Of a stretch of 64,000 nt of DNA, positions 26,793 to 36,852 are shown one piece after another. A program made the position numbers and the translations under genes. Each line of letters starts with the position of its first letter. The stretch's first letter is position 1. Source of the DNA: Pseudomonadota bacterium. GTDB lineage: Bacteria; Desulfobacterota; Desulfobacteria; Desulfobacterales; RPRI01. Under the pieces are notes generated by a model. That model did not search any database. It had not been told where the DNA came from and was given only the letters and a program-made list of their open reading frames with translations. The stretch is from the NCBI GenBank assembly GCA_018817425.1, contig JAHITX010000001.1, forward strand, positions 1 to 64,000, read 5' to 3'.

Positions 26793-28232
26793 TTACATTA
26801 TACTGGTAATGTAATTTTTAATTTGAGGGACAATTTCATGCTCCGGATATTTTATTATCAATCCGTTTAATATTTTTTTAGCTTTTACTGGATTCATCAT
26901 CCGATCGTTAAATAACTGAGCAGCACGGAAATATGATTTCGGTACTAAGGGATTTTCAGGATACTCTTTTATGAGGCGGTTAAAGGTTTTGACTGCCTCT
27001 TGAAATTTCCCGGTTTCATTTAACCATTCTGCAATTTTAAATAAGGACACCGCTGACGGAACAAACTCCGGATCTGTTTTTATACATTCGGAATAAATAT
27101 CTAAAGCTTTATTTTTTTGTTTAGCCTTGATGATCAGCTCCAGATGATTTATGCCGTATCCAAGCATATGTTTTGTTTTATTTGTCATTTTTAAAAGCGA
27201 ATAATATCGATTTGACAATTCAAGACTTGTTATTTCTGCGCCATGGGTCATATCTTCAATAACTTCTATAGATTCATCATATTTTCCATCTTGGATTAAA
27301 GGATTTATTGCTTTTAAAATATGTGCACCTGGATCAATCTGGGCCAGTTTGTTTTTATCCAACGATTGATCCTTAAAGGCATCATGTTCAATTTCGTATC
27401 CAACTTCATCATGATACTGAAGTATGACATATCCCATAAGATGATAAGAAATTATAGTATAATAGCTTTGAGCAATAGTTACTAGTAAGAAGTGCAACCC
27501 GGTGGGAAGTAATTTGTCAATGTATTGCGCCGCGAATGCTGGCGCGCCAGCCAGTAGAAATAAAAATAAATACATCAAAAGGTAACCCCACCCGATTCTA
27601 TATGTCAACCGAACAAAAATATTAGGGTTTAAGGCATGTAACAGGCTGCTGGTTGTAACCAGAAGAATTAGCATTGCAGGTATAAAAAATGCTGCAAATA
27701 GGATAAATAATACCCCAATTAGGAGACCTAGCGCTGCAGAGATCAAACCGAAAGCAAATAAAATCAGAAAATAGAGAACATACTGTTTTAAAACCTGATT
27801 GAAATCTTCTGAAATTGTATTTGAACTTATTTTAGGTGGTCTCAGATCGCCACTGGCCGTTGTTTTCAGGGCCTCATAAGAATACTTGAGCACAACCAAA
27901 AACAAGGCTCCTCGGACCAGCAAATTTAAAAGGCCCTGACCTGAAAAAAAAGAGCTTAGTAAGGATAGAGAAATTATTAATACTATCGGATGAAAAGAAG
28001 AAAATGGATAGGCAAATATTTTTGACAGCCGTTTCCAAAACGGATCAATAATATTGGCCACACCGCACCATTGTACTTGAATATTGCATTTGGGGCAGAA
28101 ATAAAGCGATTCTCCTTGTAAATATCCTCCCTTATCACGTTTTACAACACATTCCGGGCATAGATTTGCACTGCATTTAGGACAAAACCAATGAGCGTTA
28201 ATAGTCGGGTGATAATCACAGGATTGCTTCAT
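26793..28232 (-). CDS. B-box-like zinc finger / Yip1-like membrane / TPR protein
   Basis: This protein of about 479 residues has three parts. At the N-terminus, cysteines and histidines (CDYHPTINAHWFCPKC, CPECV, FCPKC) look like a B-box-type zinc finger found in many bacterial membrane proteins. Several hydrophobic helices (about 85-270) resemble a Yip1-type membrane domain. The C-terminal TPR-like helical region starts near residue 295. The start at 28232 follows GGAGGTG; a TTG four codons upstream is less likely. Function is unknown. The same architecture logic (membrane plus TPR) recurs in the rhomboid gene 112 bases downstream. Confidence 0.65.
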   Translation of the reverse strand: MKQSCDYHPTINAHWFCPKCSANLCPECVVKRDKGGYLQGESLYFCPKCNIQVQWCGVANIIDPFWKRLSKIFAYPFSSFHPIVLIISLSLLSSFFSGQGLLNLLVRGALFLVVLKYSYEALKTTASGDLRPPKISSNTISEDFNQVLKQYVLYFLILFAFGLISAALGLLIGVLFILFAAFFIPAMLILLVTTSSLLHALNPNIFVRLTYRIGWGYLLMYLFLFLLAGAPAFAAQYIDKLLPTGLHFLLVTIAQSYYTIISYHLMGYVILQYHDEVGYEIEHDAFKDQSLDKNKLAQIDPGAHILKAINPLIQDGKYDESIEVIEDMTHGAEITSLELSNRYYSLLKMTNKTKHMLGYGINHLELIIKAKQKNKALDIYSECIKTDPEFVPSAVSLFKIAEWLNETGKFQEAVKTFNRLIKEYPENPLVPKSYFRAAQLFNDRMMNPVKAKKILNGLIIKYPEHEIVPQIKNYITSIM

Positions 28233-28279
28233 ATTCACCTCCAAAAAATATAACGTATAATTATCTATTTCTTTTCTTT

Positions 28280-28612
28280 TTAAAGAACGGCAATCTTTCT
28301 AATAGTATCTAAAATAGCTTTTTTAAAAGAAGCCGGGGTTTTGATAAATTTTACGCCCATTCCGGCTTCGGTTTCTAATTCTGAGGAATTTATCCATATA
28401 ACCTTAGAATTAACTTCTGCCCGGCCTATTTCTCCTACAGAAAAAGTTAGTTTTATAGTTTCTCCTACAGTAAGCAGTTTTTGGGTACATATAAACATGC
28501 CATCTACGGACAGATCTTTACTGTATGAAATCAGATAGTCCCCATCATGGACATATTTTATTTCGAATTTTGCAGGAATACGTTTATTTATTCTGCTTTC
28601 AGATGATGTCAT
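28280..28612 (-). CDS. PilZ-domain protein
   Basis: This 110-residue single-domain PilZ protein is a probable cyclic-di-GMP receptor. The binding motifs are visible: an Arg-rich segment (RINKRIPAKF) near the N-terminus and DLSVDGMFI matching the D/N-x-S-x-x-G motif. Such proteins control motility, polysaccharide or other envelope processes by binding a partner. Neighbours on the same strand are gpmI upstream (12 bases) and the zinc-finger/TPR membrane protein downstream; a functional link to the latter is possible but not shown. Confidence 0.85.
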   Translation of the reverse strand: MTSSESRINKRIPAKFEIKYVHDGDYLISYSKDLSVDGMFICTQKLLTVGETIKLTFSVGEIGRAEVNSKVIWINSSELETEAGMGVKFIKTPASFKKAILDTIRKIAVL

Positions 28613-28624
28613 TTCCCTTTCCTG

Positions 28625-30178
28625 TTATTTTGATGTTTTTTTGATTAAAGATTCTCCAGTCATGGAAGCAGGTTTTTCGATTTCCATAATCTCAAGTATG
28701 GTAGGTGCGATATCTCCCAGTACGCCGTTTCTTAATTTAATATTTTTTCTTGAATCATCAACAAGTATAAAAGGAACCGGATTTAAAGTATGGGCTGTGT
28801 GAACATGTTTTTGTTCATCAAGCATGGTTTCTGCATTGCCATGATCTGCTGTAACCATAAGCACACCTTTTTGCTTTTTTACTTCGGCTGCAATCCGGCT
28901 CACACAGGAATCAATTGTTTCGCATGCATTAATTGCAGCTTCAATTACTCCGGTGTGTCCCACCATATCCATATTTGCAAAATTAAGTGCGATAAAATCA
29001 TAGTGCGTCGATTTTAAGCGGGATAGTATTTCGGCTGTAACAAGCTTTGCGCTCATTTCCGGCTTTTTGTCATAGGTTGGAACTTCACGTGGAGATGGAA
29101 TCAGGCAGCGTTCTTCTAAAGGAAACGGATGCTCTTCTCCTCCGTTTAAGAAATAGGTTACATGAGCATATTTTTCCGTTTCAGCAATTCTTAGCTGTTT
29201 TAAGCCCTTTTTACTTATTACTTCTCCAAGGATATCGGTAAGATGAACAGGTGAAAAAGCAACCGGCAGGGAAAATGTTTCATCATATTGGGTCATGCTT
29301 ACAAATCCTGTTAGTTGCGGGTGAGGATCTCTATTGAAAAAACTAAAATCAGGATCTGTGAGAGTGCGTGTTATTTCTCTTGCGCGGTCTGAACGAAAGT
29401 TGAAAAAAACAACAGCATCATTGTCTTTGATTTTTCCCGCAGGATTTCCATCCTTATCTATAATTATAATGGGTTTGACAAATTCGTCCGTTTCGTTTTT
29501 TGAATAAGAGTTTTTTATTGCATCAACAGGATTTGTTTCTTTTATTCCTTCTCCTTTTGTATAAAGCCGGTAGGCCTTTTCTACTCTTTCCCATCTGGTA
29601 TCGCGATCCATTGCATAAAAACGTCCGCAGACAGATGCAATTTTCCCCACTCCTTTTTCATTAATATAATTTTGTAACTGCTGCATGTATCCCGCGCCGC
29701 TGTCGGGCGCAGTATCTCTTCCGTCAAGTATTACATGGATATAAACATTTTTCAGGCCGTTTTCTTTTGCCATGTCAATTAGAGCAAAAAGATGCTTTAT
29801 CTGGCTGTGAACCCCTCCGTCTGAAAGAAGGCCGATAAAATGTAAAGCAGCTTTTTTATCTTTAACTTTTTTCATAATCAGACAAAGAGCCTGGTTTTTA
29901 AAAAAGCTTTTATCCTTTATAGCCTTATCTATTCTTAAGAGATCCTGGTAAACAACCCTGCCGGCGCCAATATTTAAATGCCCCACTTCGGAATTTCCCA
30001 TAATACCTTCAGGAAGTCCTACTGCCTCGCCTGAGCATTTTAAGCTTGTTAAAGGGTATTCTTTTTTGATTGAATCAAGAAAAGGTGTTTTTGCAAGAGT
30101 TATAGCATTGCCGTCATTCGTCTTTCCAATCCCCCAACCATCTAAGATTATGAGCATACAAAAGTTTGGTTTCGGCAT
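28625..30178 (-). CDS. gpmI: 2,3-bisphosphoglycerate-independent phosphoglycerate mutase
   Basis: This 517-residue two-domain metalloenzyme interconverts 3- and 2-phosphoglycerate in glycolysis. It begins with LIILDGWG, where the Asp binds manganese, and has GNSEVGH with the phospho-Ser at about 62. The C-terminal metal-binding TADHGNAE is intact. Length matches the family (about 510). AAGGAG precedes the ATG. It lies downstream of rsfS after a 50-base spacer in a long same-strand gene series. Confidence 0.96.
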   Translation of the reverse strand: MPKPNFCMLIILDGWGIGKTNDGNAITLAKTPFLDSIKKEYPLTSLKCSGEAVGLPEGIMGNSEVGHLNIGAGRVVYQDLLRIDKAIKDKSFFKNQALCLIMKKVKDKKAALHFIGLLSDGGVHSQIKHLFALIDMAKENGLKNVYIHVILDGRDTAPDSGAGYMQQLQNYINEKGVGKIASVCGRFYAMDRDTRWERVEKAYRLYTKGEGIKETNPVDAIKNSYSKNETDEFVKPIIIIDKDGNPAGKIKDNDAVVFFNFRSDRAREITRTLTDPDFSFFNRDPHPQLTGFVSMTQYDETFSLPVAFSPVHLTDILGEVISKKGLKQLRIAETEKYAHVTYFLNGGEEHPFPLEERCLIPSPREVPTYDKKPEMSAKLVTAEILSRLKSTHYDFIALNFANMDMVGHTGVIEAAINACETIDSCVSRIAAEVKKQKGVLMVTADHGNAETMLDEQKHVHTAHTLNPVPFILVDDSRKNIKLRNGVLGDIAPTILEIMEIEKPASMTGESLIKKTSK

Positions 30179-30228
30179 AAAGTTAAATACTCCTTATTGA
30201 CTTTTTACTCAGTGGAAAAGAACACTTC

Positions 30229-30654
30229 TTATTCCAGGCCGGGGTTTACATCGTCTTCGGTCTGTTGATGGGCTTTTTCGAGCTCATCAAATTTTATCCG
30301 TTTTGCATCCGACCACAGGCCCTCAAGATCATAAAACTGCCTTACGGTATCATAAAAAACGTGAATTACAACATCTCCGTAATCGAGTAAAACCCATTGG
30401 CCTTCGTTTTTACCCTCAACGCTCAATGCTTTTATTCCGGATTTTTTCATGTACCGCTCAATGAATTCGGCTATAGCAGTTACCTGGCGATTTGAACTTC
30501 CTGTACATATTATAAAGGCATCTGCAAGAGAAGTAAGTCCACGTAGGTCAAGGGCCACTATATCTTCAGCCTTTTTACCTAATACAGCTTTGATATAAAG
30601 ATTAAATGATGGAATAATGTCTTCTTTTACCTTTGGAGTTTTTTTGTCTGTCAT
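30229..30654 (-). CDS. rsfS: Ribosome silencing factor RsfS
   Basis: This 141-residue RsfS (Iojap/YbeB) protein binds ribosomal protein uL14 and blocks subunit joining when nutrients are scarce. Typical segments are KAEDIVALDLRGL, ADAFIICTGSSNRQV, GQWVLLDYGDVVIHVF and YDLEGLWSDAK. It has a short charged N-terminal extension and a ~15-residue acidic tail. The start overlaps the nadD stop by 4 bases (ATGA), so translation is coupled, as in many bacteria where nadD and rsfS are adjacent. Confidence 0.94.
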   Translation of the reverse strand: MTDKKTPKVKEDIIPSFNLYIKAVLGKKAEDIVALDLRGLTSLADAFIICTGSSNRQVTAIAEFIERYMKKSGIKALSVEGKNEGQWVLLDYGDVVIHVFYDTVRQFYDLEGLWSDAKRIKFDELEKAHQQTEDDVNPGLE

Positions 30655-31334
30655 ATATATAATCCATTGTTTTTTATAAAAAGTTCAACATCTTCCGGCA
30701 TCAAAAAACTAACCGGCTCTTTATTTCTAATCAGTGTTCGGATATTTGTGGAAGAAATATCTATCGGAGTTATATCAAGCATATATACAGGTTGATTAAC
30801 TTTATGAGTATATACTGAATCCTTTTTTGAAAATAAATACCCGTCTGATATTTTTGTATTAAGAAAATCCGAAATCGCCGTAACTCTATCTTTATCTTCG
30901 CAATAGTTTAAGCCCGGTCTTGTCATAACTATAAAAGGAATAACACGAAAAAGCTCTTTAAATGATTTCCATGTGTCTATTTCAAGAAAGGCATCAAGAC
31001 CTAATATAAGATAATAAGCAGCAGGTTCGGTTTGGTCTGATTGAAAATATTTAACCGTATCTATTGTATAAGATGGCCCCTGCCTGTTTAGCTCAACGTT
31101 TGACAGATAAAATTCAGAATAGCTTTTCATGGCTATCTTTAACATTTCAAAACGATCTTTAGCATCGGCAATGCGTGATGGGCTTTTGTGCGGAGGTATA
31201 GAAGACGGAATAAAACAAACTTTATCCAGCAAAAACCTGTCCCGCACTTCAGCAGCAGATCTTAAATGCCCGAAATGAACCGGATTGAATGTACCTCCGA
31301 ACAATCCTATTTGTTTCAAATTTTTCTCATCCAC
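30651..31334 (-). CDS. nadD: Nicotinate-nucleotide adenylyltransferase
   Basis: This 227-residue nucleotidyltransferase makes nicotinate adenine dinucleotide in NAD synthesis. Motifs: GLFGGTFNPVHFGHL with the HxGH site, FIPSSIPPHKS, and near the end the ISSTNIR adenylyl-binding motif. The start is a GTG at 31334, 10 bases after the proA stop; no better ATG precedes the first strand. It overlaps rsfS by 4 bases. Confidence 0.93.
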   Translation of the reverse strand: MDEKNLKQIGLFGGTFNPVHFGHLRSAAEVRDRFLLDKVCFIPSSIPPHKSPSRIADAKDRFEMLKIAMKSYSEFYLSNVELNRQGPSYTIDTVKYFQSDQTEPAAYYLILGLDAFLEIDTWKSFKELFRVIPFIVMTRPGLNYCEDKDRVTAISDFLNTKISDGYLFSKKDSVYTHKVNQPVYMLDITPIDISSTNIRTLIRNKEPVSFLMPEDVELFIKNNGLYI

Positions 31335-31344
31335 AGGGTTAATC

Positions 31345-32601
31345 TTATTCTCTTATCTGCCCATTTCCTAAAGCCACAAATTTCGTTGTTGTAAGCTCTT
31401 CCAATCCCATGGGTCCGAATGCATGAAGCTTGGAAGTACTGATTCCTATTTCAGCACCCAATCCCAGCTGACCGCCATCATTAAACCTTGTTGATGCATT
31501 TACAAGCACCACCGAAGAATCAATCTCGCTTGTGAAACGCCGCGCTCTGCTGTAATCACTGGTAACAATTGATTCTGTATGGTTTGATCCATATTTTTCT
31601 ATATGGCTAACAGCTTCATCCATATCATCAACAATTTTAACGGCAATGATAAGATCCAGATATTCAGCCGGCCAGTCTTCTTCTTTTGCTTTTTTTGCCG
31701 TTTTAATAATTTTACATGTTTTGCTGCAACCTCTGATTTCAACACCTGCTGATTTAAAATCTTTTGCCATTTGAGGAAGAAAATTCTTTGCCGCATTTTT
31801 GTGGACAAGCATAGTTTCCATGGCATTGCAAACTCCGGGACGATGAACTTTTGAATTAAAACAAATTTTTCGGGCCATCTCTACATCAGCACTTTCATCT
31901 ACATACACATGGCATACACCTTTATAATGTTTTAAAACAGGAATTCTTGAATTCTTAACAACAAAACGAATAAGCTCTTCCCCACCTCTAGGAATAATAA
32001 GATCGATATATTCTTCCTGGCTTAAAAGGGCATTTACTGCTATTCTCTCTTTCACAGGAACAACCTGAACCACTTCTTCCGGCATGCCTGAAAGCGCCAA
32101 TGCTTTTTTAATTATTCCGGCAAGCGCCTGGTTTGAGTGAAAAGCATCAGATCCACCACGCAATATAACTGCATTTCCCGCTTTAAGACATAGTCCTGCT
32201 GCATCAATAGTTACATTCGGCCTTGACTCATAAATGATTCCAATAACTCCAAGCGGTATTCGCATGCGCGATACTTCAATGCCATTTGGCCTTATCCAGG
32301 TTTTGACTATCGAGCCTACCGGATCTTCAAGCGCTGATACTTCTTTGAGACCGTCAACCATAGATTTTATTGTTGCATCCTTTATGGTAAGCCGGTCTAT
32401 AAATGCTGCGGAAAGTCCGGCTTTCTTGGCCTGCGTTAGATCTTTTTTGTTTTCTTTTTTTATGTAAGCTTGATTCTTTACTATTTCATCAGCGATTTTT
32501 AAAAGCACATCGTTTTTTTTGGCTGTAGGGCATCTTGCTAAAACTCTTGATGCGGTTCTTGCCGATTTTGCCATTTGTTCTATAATTTTATCAACAGACA
32601 T
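31345..32601 (-). CDS. proA: Glutamate-5-semialdehyde dehydrogenase
   Basis: This 418-residue ALDH-superfamily enzyme reduces gamma-glutamyl phosphate, the second step of proline synthesis. It has [20 protein letters not shown] and the catalytic cysteine in [19 protein letters not shown] precedes the ATG. It follows proB after 24 bases, so the two pathway steps are encoded together; the operon also holds obg and the bL21/bL27 genes. Confidence 0.96.
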   Translation of the reverse strand: MSVDKIIEQMAKSARTASRVLARCPTAKKNDVLLKIADEIVKNQAYIKKENKKDLTQAKKAGLSAAFIDRLTIKDATIKSMVDGLKEVSALEDPVGSIVKTWIRPNGIEVSRMRIPLGVIGIIYESRPNVTIDAAGLCLKAGNAVILRGGSDAFHSNQALAGIIKKALALSGMPEEVVQVVPVKERIAVNALLSQEEYIDLIIPRGGEELIRFVVKNSRIPVLKHYKGVCHVYVDESADVEMARKICFNSKVHRPGVCNAMETMLVHKNAAKNFLPQMAKDFKSAGVEIRGCSKTCKIIKTAKKAKEEDWPAEYLDLIIAVKIVDDMDEAVSHIEKYGSNHTESIVTSDYSRARRFTSEIDSSVVLVNASTRFNDGGQLGLGAEIGISTSKLHAFGPMGLEELTTTKFVALGNGQIRE

Positions 32602-32625
32602 ATGTATTCTCCCTTATATCTGGGT

Positions 32626-33765
32626 TTATTCGCATTCAGCCGTAAGCGCCAGATTATCTCTGTGTATTACCTCATCATAAGGCTTATGCCCGAGTTTTTC
32701 CTTTATACGGCTGGTTTTAAGTCCCATAATCTTTTTGATATCAGCTGAGCTGTAATTTACAAGCCCCACTCCAAGAACTTCTTTTTTTGAATTACAAAAT
32801 TCAACCGGCGCACCTTCCTTAAATTCGCCGTCCACACCGACGATACCTCCCGGCAGCAGGCTTTTGCCCTTATTTGTAATTGCAGATTCAGCTCCATCAT
32901 CAATGATAACCGCGCCCTGAGGTTTCAGAGAATAGCCTATCCAGCATTTTTTTCTTGAAAGCCTTTCTTTTTTTGGAACAAAAAAGGTGCCATGTTCTTC
33001 ACCTGCAAAAATCCGGGTAAGAATATCGGGTTTTTCACCTTTTGCTATAATCATGGGAATTCCTGCCGCTGTAACCTTTTTTGCAGCCATGATTTTAGTA
33101 AACATCCCTCCGGTTCCAAGCGGACCGGCAATGTTGCAGGCCATTTTTTCTATACTCTTGGTAATACTCTCAACAACAGGAATTAGTTTTGCGTTCGGAT
33201 TGTTTCGTGGGTCTTTATCATAAAGTCCATCAATATCTGTAAGAGTTATCAGAATGTCGGCATCCAGAAGAAGGGCTATCATAGCGGCAAGATTGTCATT
33301 GTCACCGAATTTGATCTCATCAACAACAACAGTATCATTTTCGTTTATTACAGGAACAACTTTCCACGATAAAAGCGTATATATTGTATTTCGCGCGTTT
33401 AAATATCGCTTTCTGTTTGAAAGATCATCGCTTGTAAGAAGTATCTGGGCAACTTTTTTGTCAAAACGCTCAAAAGCTTTTTCATATTCCATGATAAGCC
33501 CGGCCTGTCCCACTGCGGCCACAGCCTGCCTTTTTGGTATTTCATCAGGCCTTTTCGCAAGACCGATTTTTTTTGTTCCCGATGCCATGGCTCCTGAAGA
33601 AACAAGAATTACTTCCATTTTTTTGTCCATCAGTTTGCTTATTTGCCTGCTTATCGAGTCGATGACTTTTAAATTCAGGCCATGATCCTGGGTTAGAACA
33701 TTACTTCCTATTTTAACAACAACTTTTTTTAAAGAAGTAATCATCAATTTATAACCATCTTTCAT
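32626..33765 (-). CDS. proB: Glutamate 5-kinase with PUA domain
   Basis: This product of about 379 residues phosphorylates glutamate in the first step of proline synthesis. The amino-acid kinase domain shows VVVKIGSNVLT, VSSGAMASGTKKIG, INENDTVVVDEIKFGDND and GTGGM. A PUA domain fills the last ~100 residues (GAVIIDDGAESAI...GIVGVDGEFKEGAPVEF). The kinase is normally feedback-inhibited by proline. The start is uncertain: 33765 or the methionine seven residues later. It begins 4 bases after the obg stop. Confidence 0.95.
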   Translation of the reverse strand: MKDGYKLMITSLKKVVVKIGSNVLTQDHGLNLKVIDSISRQISKLMDKKMEVILVSSGAMASGTKKIGLAKRPDEIPKRQAVAAVGQAGLIMEYEKAFERFDKKVAQILLTSDDLSNRKRYLNARNTIYTLLSWKVVPVINENDTVVVDEIKFGDNDNLAAMIALLLDADILITLTDIDGLYDKDPRNNPNAKLIPVVESITKSIEKMACNIAGPLGTGGMFTKIMAAKKVTAAGIPMIIAKGEKPDILTRIFAGEEHGTFFVPKKERLSRKKCWIGYSLKPQGAVIIDDGAESAITNKGKSLLPGGIVGVDGEFKEGAPVEFCNSKKEVLGVGLVNYSSADIKKIMGLKTSRIKEKLGHKPYDEVIHRDNLALTAECE

Positions 33766-33769
33766 AAAA

Positions 33770-34765
33770 TTAATGCTTTTCCAGTAATTGCAGAATCTTT
33801 TTTTTAAGCTCGTCTATGCCTTTGCCGGTTGCGGCAGATATGGTTAATACCTTCACGTTTTTGGCTGCTTTAATAAAAATATCGGCAGACTCTTTCGCTC
33901 CTGTAATATCCAATTTGTTTAATACCACCAACTGAGGCTTTTCGGCAAGAGTTTTACTGTATGAGGCAAGTTCTTTATTAATTATATCATAACCATATAG
34001 GGGATTGTCTATACTTATGGCAGATACATCAATTAAGTGAATGAGAATATGTGTACGTTCAACATGTTTTAGAAATTGTATGCCGAGCCCTGTGCCTTTG
34101 TGAGCGCCTTCTATCAGGCCGGGAATATCAGCCACCACGAACGGCTCTTCTTGTTCGACCTTGACTACTCCAAGAGCCGGTGCAAGTGTAGTAAAAGGGT
34201 AATCGGCTATTTTGGGGCGTGCTGAGGAAATAACACTGATAAGCGTTGACTTGCCTGCATTGGGAAGTCCTACAATTCCAACATCGGCAATAAGTTTAAG
34301 CTCGAGCTTTATATTTAGGGTTTGGCCTTCTTCGCCCGGTTGGGCAAAGCGTGGTGCACGGTGAGTTGATGAGGCAAACTTTTTATTGCCCTGTCCACCT
34401 CTGCCTCCAACTGCAATAGCAAAAGCTTTATCGGGTTCGACTAAATCTTTTAGAATAAGACCTGTGTCTGTATCAATTAATACTGTACCGGGAGGAAGTT
34501 CAACAATCAGGTCTTTTCCTTTTTTCCCGGATCTTTGATTTCCTTCTCCGTGCCCGCCGTTTTCTGCTTTAAATACTTTTTTAAACTTAAAATCATAAAG
34601 GGTGCGTTTTTGCGATGTTGTCTTTAAAACAACATCGCCGCCCTTTCCGCCGTCTCCGCCGTCCGGGCCTCCACGCGGTATAAATTTTTCCCTCCGGAAA
34701 CTTACACAGCCTTTTCCTCCATTTCCGGACTGAATAGTAATAATTGCTTCATCTATAAATTTCAC
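33770..34765 (-). CDS. obgE: Ribosome-associated GTPase Obg (CgtA)
   Basis: This 331-residue GTPase is needed for 50S assembly. The glycine-rich Obg fold fills about residues 1-158 ([14 protein letters not shown]), followed by the G domain with GLPNAGKST (G1), DIPGLIEGA (G3) and NKLD (G4). It lacks the C-terminal OCT extension of some homologues. The start is GTG at 34765 overlapping the rpmA stop (GTGA). Its place after rplU-rpmA is the widely conserved order. Confidence 0.96.
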   Translation of the reverse strand: MKFIDEAIITIQSGNGGKGCVSFRREKFIPRGGPDGGDGGKGGDVVLKTTSQKRTLYDFKFKKVFKAENGGHGEGNQRSGKKGKDLIVELPPGTVLIDTDTGLILKDLVEPDKAFAIAVGGRGGQGNKKFASSTHRAPRFAQPGEEGQTLNIKLELKLIADVGIVGLPNAGKSTLISVISSARPKIADYPFTTLAPALGVVKVEQEEPFVVADIPGLIEGAHKGTGLGIQFLKHVERTHILIHLIDVSAISIDNPLYGYDIINKELASYSKTLAEKPQLVVLNKLDITGAKESADIFIKAAKNVKVLTISAATGKGIDELKKKILQLLEKH

Positions 34766-35016
34766 TCTGCATATACGCTGGCTTTTTTACGCGACTTGCC
34801 GAATTCTTCAAATTTAACAACTCCGTCTATCTTGGCAAATAATGTGTAATCCCTTCCCATGCCGACATTATTGCCTGGATAGATCCTTGTTCCCAACTGG
34901 CGGATAATAATACTTCCGGCTGTAACTTTTGTTCCGCCGTAGCATTTAACCCCGCGCCTTTGCCCATTACTGTCGCGGCCGTTTCTTGAGCTGCCGCCCG
35001 CCTTCTTGTGTGCCAT
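34762..35016 (-). CDS. rpmA: 50S ribosomal protein bL27
   Basis: The 84-residue product begins with the typical [16 protein letters not shown] and contains GQRRGVK and [23 protein letters not shown]. Its N-terminal arm reaches the peptidyl-transferase centre. It lacks the cleavable N-terminal extension of Firmicutes bL27. It follows rplU after about 105 bases and overlaps obg by 4 bases. Confidence 0.97.
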   Translation of the reverse strand: MAHKKAGGSSRNGRDSNGQRRGVKCYGGTKVTAGSIIIRQLGTRIYPGNNVGMGRDYTLFAKIDGVVKFEEFGKSRKKASVYAE

Positions 35017-35121
35017 TTTAATAACTCCTGTAAAGACAAAATATGAATTTCAACCAAGTCGGTTTTGTATTCATTTATTTTATGATACTTCGCGGTATAG
35101 AACTGATTTTACAAATATAAA

Positions 35122-35433
35122 CTATACCGTTATGCTCTCAATTTTAACAGCCGTATATGGTTGACGATGTCCCTGTTTACGGCGATATCCTTTGCGCCTT
35201 TTGAATTTGAAAACAAGAATTTTTTTTGCCTTGTCCTGTTCAACAATCTTTCCGACAACAGCAGCGTTTTCAACAAAAGGTTGTCCCACCTTTACCGTTT
35301 CTCCATCCGAAGACATCAAAACCTTATCAAATGAAATGGTTGAGCCAATATCACCTGGGATTTTTTCCAGTCTGAACGTTTCGCCTTCCTCAACCCTATA
35401 TTGCTTTCCGCCCGTATTAAATATAGCGTACAT
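35122..35433 (-). CDS. rplU: 50S ribosomal protein bL21
   Basis: This 103-residue protein starts MYAIFNTGGKQYRV, with KRRKGYRRKQGHRQPYT near the C-terminus, both diagnostic for bL21. The start at 35433 follows a GGGAGGG ribosome binding site; a longer frame to 35454 is less likely. It is the first gene of the rplU-rpmA-obg-proBA-nadD-rsfS-gpmI series and has a clear promoter upstream. Confidence 0.97.
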   Translation of the reverse strand: MYAIFNTGGKQYRVEEGETFRLEKIPGDIGSTISFDKVLMSSDGETVKVGQPFVENAAVVGKIVEQDKAKKILVFKFKRRKGYRRKQGHRQPYTAVKIESITV

Positions 35434-35478
35434 TTTACCCTCCCGAAAAATCAAATTACCTTATTTTGAAAAATACTA

Positions 35479-35506
35479 ATAATATTCTACTAAAATATTT
35501 TGTCAA
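35479..35506 (-). promoter_or_regulatory. Sigma-70-type promoter of rplU
   Basis: On the minus strand TTGACA (35501-35506) is followed after 16 bases by TATTAT (35479-35484), both near consensus. The start codon of rplU is about 45 bases downstream. The rest of the gap up to 35813 is AT-rich and holds no gene. Confidence 0.65.
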
Positions 35507-35813
35507 TATAAATATGTGTTTATGCCCTTTTATATTGTTTTGATAAAATTTTATGTCAAGTGACTTTAATATTGGATTTAATCTATATGATTTTCAATTA
35601 TTTATCAACAAGAGTTTAAGAAAGTAACCCTGAATATTTTTGAATGGAAAAAACCCTGCGTCCTTTGGCGCACATTAGTGATGTATTTTTTATTGTTTTT
35701 AAATTTTTAAACTGGGCAGAATCATTGATTTATTTAAATTATATGCTAAATATGTAAAAATTAAATTATATTTAAGTGGTATCTTATAAATAAAGTATGT
35801 ACGGAGATTATTT

Positions 35814-36173
35814 ATGTTCAATAAACAAATTGAGCTTGATTTTGGACTATTTATTCTTGAAGCGGATCTGTTTGATACCGCAATAGCGAGAAAATTTTCA
35901 GAAAATCTGCCATATACAGTAAGCCTTATGCAATGGGGCAAAGAACTTTACGGATCTATAGGAACAGACCTTGGAGAGGAAAATCCGGTACCAAAAATTC
36001 CTCCCGGAGGAATCGCATATACCAATAATGGTGATTATTTGTGCATTTTTTTTGGCCAGACACCGGCTTGGGCTGTTGAGCATATCGGCAATATAATCGG
36101 CGACCAGTGGCTGCGTCTTAATGAAGGACAATCGATTTCTTCTGTAATTGTAAGGGCAAAAAAAAAGGATTAA
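35814..36173 (+). CDS. Cyclophilin-like fold protein (TM1367 family)
   Basis: This 119-residue protein resembles the small cyclophilin-like family PF04126 (TM1367 type): LPYTVSLMQWGKELYGSI, then PGGIAYTNNGDYLCIFFGQTP. These proteins have a cyclophilin-type barrel but lack the isomerase active-site residues, and no function is established. ACGGAG precedes the ATG. A CYTH-domain gene follows after 9 bases, so the two may be co-expressed. Confidence 0.72.
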   Translation: MFNKQIELDFGLFILEADLFDTAIARKFSENLPYTVSLMQWGKELYGSIGTDLGEENPVPKIPPGGIAYTNNGDYLCIFFGQTPAWAVEHIGNIIGDQWLRLNEGQSISSVIVRAKKKD

Positions 36174-36182
36174 ACTGATAAA

Positions 36183-36800
36183 TTGGAACAGCTTGAAACT
36201 GAAGTAAAATATTATATTACCGACATAAATGCTCTGCGGGATAAACTTATCTCACTTGGCGCTTGCGCAGGGAAAAATCTTTTTGAAATAAATGTCAGAT
36301 TTGATGACAAAAATAAAACCCTGTTTAAAAATAAATCCCTGCTAAGAGTACGCAAGGATGAAAAAGCCACTCTAACATTCAAATCACAGCCTGAAATCAA
36401 AGACAGCCGCTTTAAAACTTTAAAAGAGTATGAAATTGAAGTAAGCGACTTTTCCACAACGTGCCAAATCATAGAACTCCTTGGTTTAGCAAAACAGCAA
36501 ATATATGAAAAATGGCGTGAAACTCTTACGATTGGAGACACTGTCTTTTGTATTGATAAAATGCCTTACGGAGATTTTCTTGAAATCGAAGGAAGCGGTG
36601 AAGAAATTATAAGATATACAACCCTGCTAGGATTAGACTGGAAAAACCGCATACTTTTTAACTACCTTGAAATATTCGAAACAATAAAAAATTCCCTTAA
36701 CCTCTCTTTTTCCGATGTAACATTTGAAAATTTTAAAAATATAAATATAGATATAGATTTTTCAGAATATCTTTCGGCTGTTACATCCGGTGATTTGTAA
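36183..36800 (+). CDS. CYTH-domain protein (class IV adenylate cyclase / triphosphatase family)
   Basis: This 205-residue protein has a CYTH domain. The N-terminal ETEVKYY is the ExExK metal/triphosphate signature; later RVRKDEKATLTFKSQ and FLEIEGSGEE supply more of the charged tunnel residues. Members include CyaB-type class IV adenylate cyclases and inorganic triphosphatases. The start is a TTG at 36183, since ETEVK begins immediately after. Residues from about 170 lie beyond the domain. Whether it makes cAMP or hydrolyses triphosphates is open. Confidence 0.78.
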   Translation: MEQLETEVKYYITDINALRDKLISLGACAGKNLFEINVRFDDKNKTLFKNKSLLRVRKDEKATLTFKSQPEIKDSRFKTLKEYEIEVSDFSTTCQIIELLGLAKQQIYEKWRETLTIGDTVFCIDKMPYGDFLEIEGSGEEIIRYTTLLGLDWKNRILFNYLEIFETIKNSLNLSFSDVTFENFKNINIDIDFSEYLSAVTSGDL

Positions 36801-36852
36801 TTATTTTTCAGAACCCGTTTGACAATGCCTTCTATCCGACCATAGACTTATT

